Below, in pieces: positions 24,925 to 33,395 of a stretch of DNA of 64,000 nucleotides. Each line of letters opens with the position of its first letter. Position 1 is the stretch's first letter. The translations under genes and the position numbers were made by a program. This stretch comes from Pirellulales bacterium (lineage in GTDB: Bacteria > Planctomycetota > Planctomycetia > Pirellulales > JANQPP01), in assembly GCA_028289405.1 (NCBI GenBank), contig JANQPP010000218.1, positions 26,600 to 90,599 on the forward strand, in the 5' to 3' direction. Below the pieces are notes generated by a model. The model made no database searches, was not told where the DNA came from, and worked only from the letters and a program-made list of their open reading frames with translations.

Positions 24925-25443
24925 TCAGACATCCGAATCGAAACCGGGGTCCAGTGAAGACGGGGATACCCCCAGAGCTTCAGCAATACGTTCGATGGTG
25001 TAATGGGTTGGGACATGTTTTCCGGTTTCTAGGCGACTCACATGGCTTTGCAGTATGCCTGCTTTATCAGCCAGGTTAGCTTGTGACAATCGCTGCTTTA
25101 GTCTCTCTTTTTTGATCTCTCGCCCAACTCGTTCGCGATACTCCTGCAATCGCTTTCGTACTGCTGTGTCCTCATGATCTAATTTGAATTCTTCTTCAAT
25201 CTTTACCACGAGAGAATCGGGCCAAATCAATTCAAAAATCGTCTCGCCAATCTCTTTTTTCTCCTGCTCGCTTTCCGCTTTCGATGCAAGTTCGAATAAC
25301 TCCTTCACGTCCTCTGCAACTTCCTGCGGAAGAGATTCAAGCCACTTCCTGACCTGCGACTGCAATTCTTTTAATGCAAGTCGAAGTAACGCAGCATCGC
25401 GCTGCGCTAATTCGAGATCATTGCGTGCGGCTGCTGGTGTCAT
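24925..25443 (-). CDS. HTH (Xre/Cro-type) antitoxin, HigA-like
   Basis: A 172-residue protein with a Xre-type helix-turn-helix in the last third (about 105-165): IKKERLKQRLSQANLADKAG and SHVSRLETGKHVPTHYTIER followed by IAEALGVSPSSLDP. The first 100 residues are helical and highly charged (ELFELASKAESEQEKKE) and probably neutralise the partner toxin. It lies 48 bp downstream of the toxin gene on the same strand; the toxin-first order is the HigBA arrangement. The protein would bind the toxin and repress the tandem promoters upstream. Base composition here is richer in A/T than in flanking genes, consistent with acquisition. Confidence 0.7.
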   Translation of the reverse strand: MTPAAARNDLELAQRDAALLRLALKELQSQVRKWLESLPQEVAEDVKELFELASKAESEQEKKEIGETIFELIWPDSLVVKIEEEFKLDHEDTAVRKRLQEYRERVGREIKKERLKQRLSQANLADKAGILQSHVSRLETGKHVPTHYTIERIAEALGVSPSSLDPGFDSDV

Positions 25444-25491
25444 TATGTCTCCCCTATCAATTTGAAACGCCCGTGCAGGCGATGGTAGGTG

Positions 25492-25941
25492 TTAACTCCG
25501 TTTCTCAGGTTTCCTGTAAGTGAAGTAACCGCTTTCTTTTATCGTGCCAGATTCGTAGTTGCGCCATCGGTTGCGGATTCTAATCAGAATATGCTTGGGT
25601 ACGGCCCCGTCGTCTTCTTTCTTGTAGGCAGACAACACAACGATTTCATTCTTTTTGTCATCAAATTTGAAATACACGCGAACATTGATCTTCCCTAGCG
25701 TCCCGCCTTTGTCTTTAAGTTCCCAGAACTCGCCAACTTGCCGATAGACCAAATGTGAATCAAACTCTCGACGCCCAAACCCAACCAGTTGCTTCACAAG
25801 GTCGCTCACATGCCGGTATTGCCCCGGAGTAAGAAATTCCCTGCCCTCTTTTGCCGCAATGCCCAATACGACAACGTCCTGGAAGGCCAACGATACAGCT
25901 TGCTCGCTACCCGCCCCTGCCGACTGTTCGCGTTTTCCCAC
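25492..25941 (-). CDS. RelE/HigB-like toxin
   Basis: A 149-residue protein. The core from about 50 to 135 has the RelE/HigB signature of helices then strands: YRHVSDLVKQLVGFG, FWELKDKGGTLGKINVRVYFKF, NEIVVLSAYKKEDDGAVPKHILIRI and NRWRNY. These toxins cleave mRNA on the ribosome and are neutralised by the co-transcribed antitoxin. The first 25 residues are not part of the domain, so the GTG start, which has AGGGAT 7 nt upstream, may be correct but is not certain. First gene of the operon, with tandem promoters at 25994-26056. Confidence 0.65.
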   Translation of the reverse strand: MGKREQSAGAGSEQAVSLAFQDVVVLGIAAKEGREFLTPGQYRHVSDLVKQLVGFGRREFDSHLVYRQVGEFWELKDKGGTLGKINVRVYFKFDDKKNEIVVLSAYKKEDDGAVPKHILIRIRNRWRNYESGTIKESGYFTYRKPEKRS

Positions 25942-25993
25942 GGTGCAATCCCTTTACCGGAATATCGGTTCGTTCAGTGTCCTCCATGACCCA

Positions 25994-26056
25994 ATTATAC
26001 AACGATATGTAGCGCCATCAAGTGTCGAATTATACAACGTTATGCATACGTGGCAA
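25994..26056 (-). promoter_or_regulatory. Duplicated promoters of the toxin-antitoxin operon
   Basis: Two copies of a repeat, about 35 bp apart, each carry a consensus -10 box on the minus strand. Proximal: TTGATG (26021-26016), 16 bp, TATAAT (25999-25994). Distal: TTGCCA (26056-26051), 16 bp, TATAAT (26034-26029). The repeated block ATTATACAACG followed by a TATG or TTATG step suggests that the spacer/-10 region also serves as the antitoxin operator. Confidence 0.6.
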
Positions 26057-26128
26057 TCGGTAAAAACAGAAATCGCACCGAAAAACGTAAGTGACTGCCG
26101 CAGAATATGTTACGGAGAACGCGCTGCA

Positions 26129-26674
26129 TCAGCGAAGTTTGCTTCCAGGCCGAATATCAGTCCTCAAGGGGATTCTTCCGCATTGACCATGATGGCTTTT
26201 ATCCCCGGCAACACGATCTTGGGACACTACCATGTCGTCAGGGTCATTCCCGCGTGACTCGGAAATGCCATCCATGCCGAGTGAGTAGACGCCTACGGGA
26301 ATCTCGTCCGAGTCCACATTGAATATCTTGTTGAACATCCGCGCCAGAAAATAACCTTCCTCGTTGGCAAATCGGTAAGGCCGTCCCCAAGGATCGATCG
26401 GACGGATTTCTTTCAGTTTGTCAGCCAACCGAAACTCGTCCGCAGCAAGGACGTCCAACTCTCCCGCCAGCCACCGATTAACCACCGGCTCCGGAATAGC
26501 TGAGCCATATTCCTCCTCCGCTTCCAAAATCATGTACAGGATGCCGCGTGCATCGTTGTACACACCTTCGCAGCGCTGGGTTACACGCACCGGACCTTCC
26601 AAAAAAATCGCCACAATCACCGCCAGAAAATAGGCGGGAAAGAGCGTTAAGATTCTTCGCAGCGAAAACCGCAT
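26129..26674 (-). CDS. Hypothetical membrane-anchored protein with pseudopilin-like C-terminal block
   Basis: About 181 residues starting MRFSLRRILTLFPAYF. One N-terminal membrane span (about 8-25) is followed by a soluble region. The segment RPIDPWGRPYRFANEEG, with VYSLGMDGISESRGNDPDD further on, resembles the calcium-loop end of type II secretion GspG-like pseudopilins (DPWG ... YSxGxDG). No N-terminal prepilin cleavage motif is seen, so it is not a typical pseudopilin. An in-frame GTG lies 45 bp upstream, but the Met before the basic FSLRR stretch is the more natural start. The last 25 residues are unlike the rest and may be read-through after a small change. Confidence 0.5.
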   Translation of the reverse strand: MRFSLRRILTLFPAYFLAVIVAIFLEGPVRVTQRCEGVYNDARGILYMILEAEEEYGSAIPEPVVNRWLAGELDVLAADEFRLADKLKEIRPIDPWGRPYRFANEEGYFLARMFNKIFNVDSDEIPVGVYSLGMDGISESRGNDPDDMVVSQDRVAGDKSHHGQCGRIPLRTDIRPGSKLR

Positions 26675-26950
26675 GGCCGAGACCTCAACTGGCCAAATCC
26701 CCGTGTCTGTCTGACACACTTCGTTCAGTATAGCGAAGACGTCTCGCGGTTCGCGCGTCTTGCCTTGGAAAGTCCTTGCAACCTAGGCGGGGACCGGGTA
26801 AAAGCGCTCGTAGTGGTGAGGAAAAATAGCGATACTGTCTGCGAAGCCGCTTCCCCGCAATCCTTCTATCGACACGCCGCGAACCGAGGGAGAGGGTCAC
26901 GATCAATGCCCTTTCCTGACCTGCCCTGATAACGGAGAGAGGAGTTCACG

Positions 26951-27916
26951 ATGACATCGAGAAAAGCCTTCACACTGGTGGAATTGCTCGTGGTGATCGC
27001 CATCATTGGCGTGCTGGTAGCGCTACTGCTGCCAGCGGTACAAGCTGCACGCGAAGCGGCCCGCGCGATGCAGTGCAAGAACCACCTTAAGCAACTTTCG
27101 TTGGGTTTTTTGGTCCATCACAACAGCCACGGCTTTCTGCCTTCCGGGGGCTGGGGATACATGTGGATGAGCCATCCCGACCAGGGAACTGGCGAGAACC
27201 AGCCCGGCGGATGGGGCTATACGGTGCTCCCTTATATTGAACAGCAGCCGCTGTACGACATGGGCAAGGGTGGAAGCGAAGCCGAAATCCGCGCGTCCAA
27301 TGCCCAACTGCATGCCACGCCGATCGCCACGTACCATTGCCCCTCCCGGCGTCCCGCCAGGCCGTATCCCGTCGTGGTGGATATCTCCTTCGTGAAACAG
27401 CCCCTCATCTCCGGTCCGGTGGAATTCGCCGCCCGCAACGACTACGCCGCCAACGGGGGTGAACAACTGGGCGTGGGATTCCTGGCGGGTCCCTCGAACC
27501 TGGAATCGGGCCTCAATGGCAATTATCAGTGGAACGAGGAAGGGACCGGAATCATCGCCAACCACCGCGAGATCCGCCTGGAAGACATTATCGACGGCAC
27601 GACGAACACTTATCTCATCGGCGAAAAGTATCTCAGCCCGGATGAGTATGAGACGGGCACGTCGCTGGGGGATGACCAAAGCGTCTACAGCGGTGATGAA
27701 CGGGACGTCGTTCGTTTCACCGCCGGATTACGTCCCATCCAAGACCGTCCAGGACTCCTCGGGACATGGGAATTTGGCAGCGCCCATTCGAGCGGCTTTT
27801 TCATGGCCTTTGGCGATGGCTCCGTGCAAACCGTCGGCTACGAAATCGACCCCGATGTCCATCGCCGATTGAGCAACAAGGACGACGGTGTCGCGGTCGG
27901 CTTGGATGACCTCTAG
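26951..27916 (+). CDS. DUF1559 pseudopilin-like protein
   Basis: A 321-residue member of the DUF1559/SBP_bac_10 family that is hugely expanded in planctomycetes. The N-terminus has the prepilin pattern KAFTLVELLVVIAIIGVL with Glu at +5, the transmembrane helix, and AREAARAMQCKNHLKQLSLGF. The C-terminal end has the family block EFGSAHSSGFFMAFGDGSVQTV. Proteins of this type are thought to be processed and displayed through a type II secretion or pilus-like machine; their task is unknown. GGAGAGAGGAG precedes the ATG. The EF-hand lipoprotein follows 50 bp downstream, a pairing common in these genomes. Confidence 0.9.
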   Translation: MTSRKAFTLVELLVVIAIIGVLVALLLPAVQAAREAARAMQCKNHLKQLSLGFLVHHNSHGFLPSGGWGYMWMSHPDQGTGENQPGGWGYTVLPYIEQQPLYDMGKGGSEAEIRASNAQLHATPIATYHCPSRRPARPYPVVVDISFVKQPLISGPVEFAARNDYAANGGEQLGVGFLAGPSNLESGLNGNYQWNEEGTGIIANHREIRLEDIIDGTTNTYLIGEKYLSPDEYETGTSLGDDQSVYSGDERDVVRFTAGLRPIQDRPGLLGTWEFGSAHSSGFFMAFGDGSVQTVGYEIDPDVHRRLSNKDDGVAVGLDDL

Positions 27917-27966
27917 CAAACCGCCATCGATCCAGCCAGAGGTTTTGACAAGAGAAGAGGAGTGCC

Positions 27967-28596
27967 ATGAGACGCGGATTGATCTCTCTATGGATGTTGG
28001 TCCTGATCGCCGGCTGTTCCGGTAAGCCGGGCCGATTGACCTTGGAAGGCGTGGAGCCGAACGCCTTCGCCGAGCGAGTCATGGAACAGTGCGATGAAAA
28101 CCAGGACGGAACCATCTCCAGCGAGGAATTAGAGAAATTCCCCGGCTTGGCAGCCGCCACGGGAAACATCGACAAAAACCGTGACGGGCAATTGACCCGG
28201 GAAGAAGTGCAGGGCCGGGCGCAAGCCTGGCTGGACCGCAAGGCGGCGCTCACGCAACTTCCCGTGAAAGTGAATTGGCAGGGCCGTGATATTTCCGGAG
28301 CCGTGGTACGTTTCGTGCCTGAAACGTTCATGGGCGAAACCTATGGTCCGGCGGAGGGGACGACCAACGAATACGGCATCGCCACGCTCCGTCATGCCCC
28401 TGAACATCGGCCCGATCCGGAATTCTCCGAGGGGGTGAGGATCGGCATTTACCGCGTGGAAATCACCTGGGAACAAAATGGCAAGCAGGTACTGCCGGAG
28501 AAGTTCAACACGCAAACCGAACTAGGCCAGGAGGTCGCCGCGGACGGAGCGGGCATGGCCGGCGGCGTGTTGACATTCGCTTTGCGGGGGCGTTAA
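27967..28596 (+). CDS. EF-hand lipoprotein with transthyretin-like C-terminal half
   Basis: A 209-residue predicted lipoprotein. The lipobox LIAGCS puts the lipidated Cys at 17. Two EF-hand calcium loops follow: DENQDGTISSEE and DKNRDGQLTREE, both with canonical D-x-N-x-D-G spacing. The C-terminal half (GRDISGAVVRFVPET ... TNEYGIATL ... GIYRVEITWE) reads like a small beta-sandwich of the carboxypeptidase-regulatory/transthyretin type. It lies directly after the DUF1559 gene and is probably co-transcribed. A calcium-dependent envelope role is likely; nothing more specific can be said. Confidence 0.75.
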   Translation: MRRGLISLWMLVLIAGCSGKPGRLTLEGVEPNAFAERVMEQCDENQDGTISSEELEKFPGLAAATGNIDKNRDGQLTREEVQGRAQAWLDRKAALTQLPVKVNWQGRDISGAVVRFVPETFMGETYGPAEGTTNEYGIATLRHAPEHRPDPEFSEGVRIGIYRVEITWEQNGKQVLPEKFNTQTELGQEVAADGAGMAGGVLTFALRGR

Positions 28597-28782
28597 CCGT
28601 CAGTAGCCTCATGTCCTAATCGTCGCCGAATGCGCGCTAAAAGCGGCGGCAGGCGGTCTTGCCGCGAATTGACCCGCGCGATACATTTCCAGCCGCTTCG
28701 GCATTCCCGCGCGCCATGGAAGGGCGTTTCCAGGCGGGACAGACCCTTTCGATTGGGAACTGGAAAGGAATCCGGTGAACGC

Positions 28783-29844
28783 ATGACCACGCTCGCGGCG
28801 CTTGCGCGACTGGTGGAAGGAGAATTGGACGGCACGGTCGATCTCGAATTGACGGGCGCCGCCACGCTGGAGGAAGCCCAGCCGGGAGAGATTACCTTCG
28901 TGGAAAACGCGGTGTGGCTGCCCCGCCTGGCCAGCACCGCCGCTTCCGCCGCCATCGTCCCGCGAGGCACTCCGCCTCAACGTATCCCCTTGGTCTTCGT
29001 GGAGGATGTCACGTCGGCGTTCGCCAGGGCGTGGGAACATTTTTGCCCGCGCGCGAAACGGGAACCAACCAGCGGCGTGAGCCCCGCCGCGCACGTGCAT
29101 CCTTCGGTCCAACTGGCCGAAGGCGTCGTCGTGGAAGCGGGAGCGACCATCGGGGAAGACGTCACCCTGGGGCGGAATAGCAGAATTCATTCGGCTGCCG
29201 TGTTGCTGTCTGGCTGCCGGATCGGCGCGGACGTCACCATCTTTCCCGGCGCCGTTTTGCATGAAGACACGATAGTGGGGGACCGCTGCATTATTCACGC
29301 CAATGTCACGGTCGGCTCCTTCGGCTTCGGCTATGCCACGAAAAAGGGACGGCATCATCTGCGGCCTCAGTTGGGGCATGTGCAGATCGGCAGCGACGTG
29401 GAAATCGGGGCCAATTCTTCCATCGATCGCGGCACCTATGGGGCGACGACGATCGGCGAGGGAACGAAAATCGACAACCTCGTGCAAATCGCCCACAACT
29501 GCCGCATTGGCCGCCATAACATCATCTGCTCGCAAGTAGGCATCGCAGGCAGCACTTCCAGCGGCGATTACGCCGTCATCGCGGGTCAGGTTGGGATTCG
29601 CGATCATGTCCATATCGGCGAGGGGGCGGTGATCTCCGCGAAGTCCGGCGTGAGCCACGACTTGCCAGCGGGAAGCCAATACATGGGCTATCCAGCCGTC
29701 CCCGCGCGGGAGCAGCGGGTCAGGTGGGCCGCCTTGGCCAAGCTGCCGGAATTGCGAAAAAAGGTCAAGGAACTGGAACGCACGGTGAAGTCGCTGCTGG
29801 AGGAACGTGCGCAAGAACCGCCTCGATCCGGCCGTGCGGCATGA
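28783..29844 (+). CDS. lpxD: UDP-3-O-(3-hydroxyacyl)glucosamine N-acyltransferase
   Basis: A 353-residue LpxD, third enzyme of lipid A synthesis, which transfers a 3-hydroxyacyl chain from ACP to the 2-amine of UDP-3-acyl-glucosamine. The N-terminal uridine-binding domain (1-100) leads into the left-handed beta-helix of hexapeptide repeats (HPSVQLAEGVVVEAGATIGEDVTLG onward). The catalytic His238 lies in QIAHNCRIGRHN, and IDRGTYGATTIGEGTKIDN is the conserved acyl-pocket block. A C-terminal helix (RKKVKELERTVKSLLEE) would make the trimer bundle. It is followed 21 bp later by lpxI. The start at 28783 begins exactly at the domain; upstream codons in frame lack support. Confidence 0.92.
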   Translation: MTTLAALARLVEGELDGTVDLELTGAATLEEAQPGEITFVENAVWLPRLASTAASAAIVPRGTPPQRIPLVFVEDVTSAFARAWEHFCPRAKREPTSGVSPAAHVHPSVQLAEGVVVEAGATIGEDVTLGRNSRIHSAAVLLSGCRIGADVTIFPGAVLHEDTIVGDRCIIHANVTVGSFGFGYATKKGRHHLRPQLGHVQIGSDVEIGANSSIDRGTYGATTIGEGTKIDNLVQIAHNCRIGRHNIICSQVGIAGSTSSGDYAVIAGQVGIRDHVHIGEGAVISAKSGVSHDLPAGSQYMGYPAVPAREQRVRWAALAKLPELRKKVKELERTVKSLLEERAQEPPRSGRAA

Positions 29845-29865
29845 ACCTCAAGCTGGCACTCCGGC

Positions 29866-30789
29866 ATGATCATACGTGGACCTGAAAAACGGGCTGATAG
29901 CGACGCGCGGCGCGTGGGGCTCGTGGCTGGGTGGGGACGATACCCCCTCGTGATTGCCCAAGCGCTGCGGGCCCAGGGTTATCAAACCTATTGCCTCGGC
30001 GTGCGGGATCACGCGGATCCTGAACTGGCGAATTGGTGTACGGATTTCCGCTGGATCGGATTGGCCCGACTCGGCGCGGCCATCCGCTACTACCACCGCC
30101 ATGGCGTCACGCGCGTCACGATGGCGGGAAAGATTCACAAGACGGTGCTCTTTCAACCTGGTGTGTGGCTGCGGCATCTGCCCGATTTGACTTTTCTGAA
30201 AGTGTTTTATCCCCACCTGTTCACTGGCCGGCGGGACCGCAAGGATGACACGCTGCTGGGAACGATCGTCGACGCCTGTGGCCAGGCGGGAATCGAAATC
30301 GCGCCCGCGACCGACTTTGCTCCGGAGTTACTCGTGAAAGCAGGGAAGATCACTCGACATTCGCTCACGCCGCGACAGATGCGGGACATCGAGTTCGGCT
30401 GGACCTTGGCCAAGGAGATGGGCCGCCTCGACGTGGGGCAAAGCGTGGCCGTGATGGACCAGGCCGTGCTCGCGGTGGAGGCGATCGAGGGGACGGACGC
30501 TTGCATCCGCCGGGCAGGTGAATTGTGCTCCAAAGGGGGCTTTACCCTGGTCAAAGTGGCCAAACCGCAACAAGACATGCGATTCGACGTGCCCACCGTC
30601 GGGCTGGGAACGCTGGAAAACCTCGTCGCGGCGGGGGGCAAGGTGCTGGCCATCGAGGCGGAACGCACGATCCTGATCGATGAAACCCAGCTCGTGAACT
30701 TCGCTAATGCCCATGGTATCGCCATGGTGGCCCTTCACCGTGGAGAGGCCACAGCCGGCCATCGATGCCTACACGGATTCGCCGCCTAA
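29866..30789 (+). CDS. lpxI: UDP-2,3-diacylglucosamine diphosphatase LpxI
   Basis: A 307-residue LpxI (DUF1009), which hydrolyses UDP-2,3-diacylglucosamine to lipid X in bacteria lacking LpxH. Diagnostic stretches: GLVAGWGRYPLVIAQALRA at the N-terminus, DDTLLGTIVDACGQAGIEI in the middle, and GQSVAVMDQAVLAVEAIEGT with DACIRRAG near 190-215, plus DMRFDVPTVG. The distribution in planctomycetes and alphaproteobacteria fits. It is in a tight pair with lpxD (21 bp gap) and is followed 27 bp later by a methyltransferase gene. Confidence 0.9.
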   Translation: MIIRGPEKRADSDARRVGLVAGWGRYPLVIAQALRAQGYQTYCLGVRDHADPELANWCTDFRWIGLARLGAAIRYYHRHGVTRVTMAGKIHKTVLFQPGVWLRHLPDLTFLKVFYPHLFTGRRDRKDDTLLGTIVDACGQAGIEIAPATDFAPELLVKAGKITRHSLTPRQMRDIEFGWTLAKEMGRLDVGQSVAVMDQAVLAVEAIEGTDACIRRAGELCSKGGFTLVKVAKPQQDMRFDVPTVGLGTLENLVAAGGKVLAIEAERTILIDETQLVNFANAHGIAMVALHRGEATAGHRCLHGFAA

Positions 30790-30816
30790 TTAATCGAGTT
30801 CGAGACGAGGTGCAGC

Positions 30817-31773
30817 ATGCAACTGGCATTTGCCCGCGAGATGGATCCTCCGCTGTTGGAGTGCCCGTGGTGCCGTTCCACGCGGCTGAAAAGCCACGAC
30901 TTCGATTTCACCGGCATTCACATTTCGCGGTGCCTGTCTTGCGGCGTGCAGTTCATGAACCCGCAATTCAGCGACCGGCACTTGCGGCGGCTGTACGCGG
31001 ATTACACGAACTTCGAGGGGCCGGAATCAACCTCCAAACTCGTGCCTCGGACGCTCCGCAAAGCGAAGTCGCTGGAATTACTAGGGCAGTTCAAGGATGG
31101 AGGCCGGTTCTTGTCGATGGGCTGTGGAGACGGCGTGGAACTCTGGATCGCCGAGGCTTACGGCTGGCAGGCCGAAGGCTACGAGGTCGATGGCCAGGTG
31201 GCCGCTCGGGCGGCGCGGCGGTACGGAATCCCCGTTCATTCCGAGGACTTCTTCAAGCTGCACGCCCAGACCGAGCCGTTCGACTGCATTTATCTGGATC
31301 AAGTCATCGAACATCTCAAGCGGCCCCAGGATTATCTCTGCGAGATCCAGCGGCTACTCAAGCCGGGCGGCATTCTTTTCCTGGGTTGCCCGAATATTGG
31401 CTCCGTGGCCAACCGCTGGAAGACCAGCATGGGCAAATTGGGGCTCAAACGTCGGCGTGGAAGGCACTACGGGACATTCCATCACCTGTTCTACTACACC
31501 CCCCAAGTGCTGAGCCGCCTATTACAGCAATTCCATGGGCTGGAAGTGCTCCGCATCCAAGGAGAACCGCCGACGCAGATGAAGCTGCGGTGGCTGGAAG
31601 CGGCATGGGGCCGGCTCTATCGGGCACTTCCCAACTGCGACTCTTCGATTCAGATCGTGGCGAGAAAGCCCGCAGTGGAATCCACGATCTTGCCCACCAG
31701 TGCTTGGAACACCCTCCAAGCCGGCAAGTCGCCAGACAGCACGAGCAATCGCCCCTCTCGCGAAGCCGCTTGA
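30817..31773 (+). CDS. Class I SAM methyltransferase with N-terminal zinc ribbon
   Basis: A 318-residue protein. The N-terminal zinc knuckle has two Cys pairs, CPWCRS and CLSCG. The methyltransferase domain has motif I FLSMGCGDGVELWIAE (normally xGxGxG), motif II acidic YEVDGQ, FDCIYLDQVIEHLKRP and LKPGGILFLGCPN. The C-terminal region (YGTFHHLFYYTPQVLSRLL) is typical of methyltransferases placed among glycan or envelope genes. The acceptor is unknown; the position after lpxD-lpxI suggests an envelope sugar or lipid, as an inference. GAGG lies about 8 nt before the ATG. Confidence 0.75.
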   Translation: MQLAFAREMDPPLLECPWCRSTRLKSHDFDFTGIHISRCLSCGVQFMNPQFSDRHLRRLYADYTNFEGPESTSKLVPRTLRKAKSLELLGQFKDGGRFLSMGCGDGVELWIAEAYGWQAEGYEVDGQVAARAARRYGIPVHSEDFFKLHAQTEPFDCIYLDQVIEHLKRPQDYLCEIQRLLKPGGILFLGCPNIGSVANRWKTSMGKLGLKRRRGRHYGTFHHLFYYTPQVLSRLLQQFHGLEVLRIQGEPPTQMKLRWLEAAWGRLYRALPNCDSSIQIVARKPAVESTILPTSAWNTLQAGKSPDSTSNRPSREAA

Positions 31774-31791
31774 CCGTTTCCGATCAGAGCA

Positions 31792-31983
31792 TTAGCGGTC
31801 GGCGTCGGCCAGTTCCCAATTTTCGATGAGCACATCGGCTCCGGGCGTGAGCCCGCGCAGCTTCATGGCGATCATCTCGCGTTCCGAAACGTTCGCCTTC
31901 GCCAGCTTCACGGCGAGCTTGCGAAGTTTCTGCCGACGGTGACGACGACGTTTGATTTCCTTCTGCCTTTCACTACTGCCCAT
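31792..31983 (-). CDS. Small basic planctomycete protein, DUF6800-like
   Basis: A 63-residue protein starting MGSSERQKEIKRRRHRR. It is mostly Lys/Arg-rich helix (RQKLRKLAVKLAKANVSERE) followed by IAMKLRGLTPGADVLIENW. The pattern and size match small conserved planctomycete proteins of the DUF6800 type; function unknown, possibly nucleic-acid or ribosome binding. The start is set by GAGGT about 8 nt upstream; a longer frame to 32061 lacks one. Convergent with the methyltransferase gene. Confidence 0.6.
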   Translation of the reverse strand: MGSSERQKEIKRRRHRRQKLRKLAVKLAKANVSEREMIAMKLRGLTPGADVLIENWELADADR

Positions 31984-32226
31984 GGGGCCATACCTCAAAT
32001 TTACGATGGTGGAAGAATTGCGTGCGGCAGCTTTTCTATTCGCGAACGCGAACTGCCGCATTCGCCATAGGTCGAATTAAAAAATTTAGCGCCGTTTCTC
32101 GACCAGGTCAACGTGTTCCCCCATTTCGCTCGATTTGCGAAATGCGATCGGGAGGACTCGCGGCGGGAACAAGCGGGGCTCCAGGTGACCGAAACACACT
32201 GCGGAAACGTAGTTGTTCCGCTCGGT

Positions 32227-32997
32227 TCAGACCATCGCCGTGGCGAGCTGATCCATGATCCAGCGGTCGACATCGGCGAGCATGTTTCCGTCGATCTCGT
32301 GGCCGCACGGGTATTGCCGCAGCGTGGTCCGCAGCCCGGCCATGTACATCAGCCGCAGGTCGCGGCAGACATGCGCGTCCGCATAGGCTTCACTTCGCCG
32401 GCCAACACCGAGGAAGATGGGAAACCCCCTCGCCGCGTTAAAACATTGCAGGGGCTGGTGGTCCGTGGGAAAGGGGCCACACAGGGAAAGCGCGCCGCCG
32501 AACAACTCCGGCTGCCGCAGCGCGATCCGCACGGCCATGGTCCCGCCGGCGTCGAAGCCGGCCAAGAAGATGCGGCGATCGTGGATGTGGAATTTGTCCC
32601 GGGCCATTTCGATCGCCTCGGTCACGACGGTCTCCGCCCGCATGATCCCCGAGATGGATTGCCGCCAACTGTAACCTGCGGCGCAGCCATTTTGTCTCAG
32701 ACATTCGGTACCACGGGGCGCGATGGCCACGTAGTTCCGCATGCTGATGCTCGGCATGATCCGTTTGAGCTGCGCGTCGCTATCCCCGGTGCCATGCAGC
32801 CAAACCACCAGGGGATAGGCATAGCCCGATTCGTAGTGCAGCGGGCCAAAACAGGAGAGCGCCTCTTGGGAACTGGCCCGGGCCAAAAAAACTTCGCCGT
32901 TTGTCGGCGGCTCGTGAGGTATGGCGTCCTGCAACGGGTCGTCCCAGGAAGCTGGCATTTCCGAATAGGCCGTATCAAATCGATTCGTTTGCGTCAT
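32227..32997 (-). CDS. Alpha/beta hydrolase, phospholipase/esterase-like, with Asp at the nucleophile position
   Basis: A 256-residue alpha/beta-hydrolase fold. The oxyanion block is YPLVVWLHGTGDSDAQL (61-77), the nucleophile elbow reads LAGFDAGGTMA (146-155) with Asp149 where GxSxG would place Ser, and a C-terminal GHEIDG supplies a likely catalytic His. The family (feruloyl esterase/phospholipase/PHB-depolymerase-like) normally uses Ser. An Asp nucleophile occurs in dehalogenases and epoxide hydrolases, but those have a different cap. Either the protein is catalytically altered or it is a non-catalytic binder. No signal peptide. It stands alone on the minus strand. Confidence 0.7.
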   Translation of the reverse strand: MTQTNRFDTAYSEMPASWDDPLQDAIPHEPPTNGEVFLARASSQEALSCFGPLHYESGYAYPLVVWLHGTGDSDAQLKRIMPSISMRNYVAIAPRGTECLRQNGCAAGYSWRQSISGIMRAETVVTEAIEMARDKFHIHDRRIFLAGFDAGGTMAVRIALRQPELFGGALSLCGPFPTDHQPLQCFNAARGFPIFLGVGRRSEAYADAHVCRDLRLMYMAGLRTTLRQYPCGHEIDGNMLADVDRWIMDQLATAMV

Positions 32998-33395
32998 CTA
33001 AGGTGCCATCCAGAATCCACGGTTGTTGAAAAGTGACGAGGCCCAGAAGTGAGTTCGCATCGGCATGCGGGAAGTTTCGCGGCGAGAAAATGCGGGCTCC
33101 CCCAAAGTGGGCCGGAAAAAGTTTGCCGCGATACGGATGTTCCTCAAGGAGAAGTCTGGAAACGACAAGTTTTCGAAATCAACGGGCGAATCCCGGCAGT
33201 AGACCCCACCGGTTCCCGAGCAGCGGAGGGTAACCGAAATTTTTGCCCGATGTCAACGTCGCGCGCCACAACCGGTCCGGTATCTATCGATCAGGATTCG
33301 CTTGGAGATGGTGGGCAGGAGTGGTAACATAGGTGCCTTCCATTCCGTCACCCGCCCGCGCCAGTTTCCCGCGCGGATTTGCCCAGGAGGGTCCT
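32998..33395. other. 398-bp intergenic region before the ABC importer operon
   Basis: Between divergent genes. No open frame with a credible start, no tRNA and no strong hairpin was seen. It must contain the promoter of the importer operon; no clear -35/-10 pair could be picked by eye. Confidence 0.4.

Noticed and set aside
30765..31829. Alternative 354-codon frame across the methyltransferase gene
   Set aside because: It overlaps in another frame without motifs; the 30817 frame has a zinc knuckle and methyltransferase motifs.
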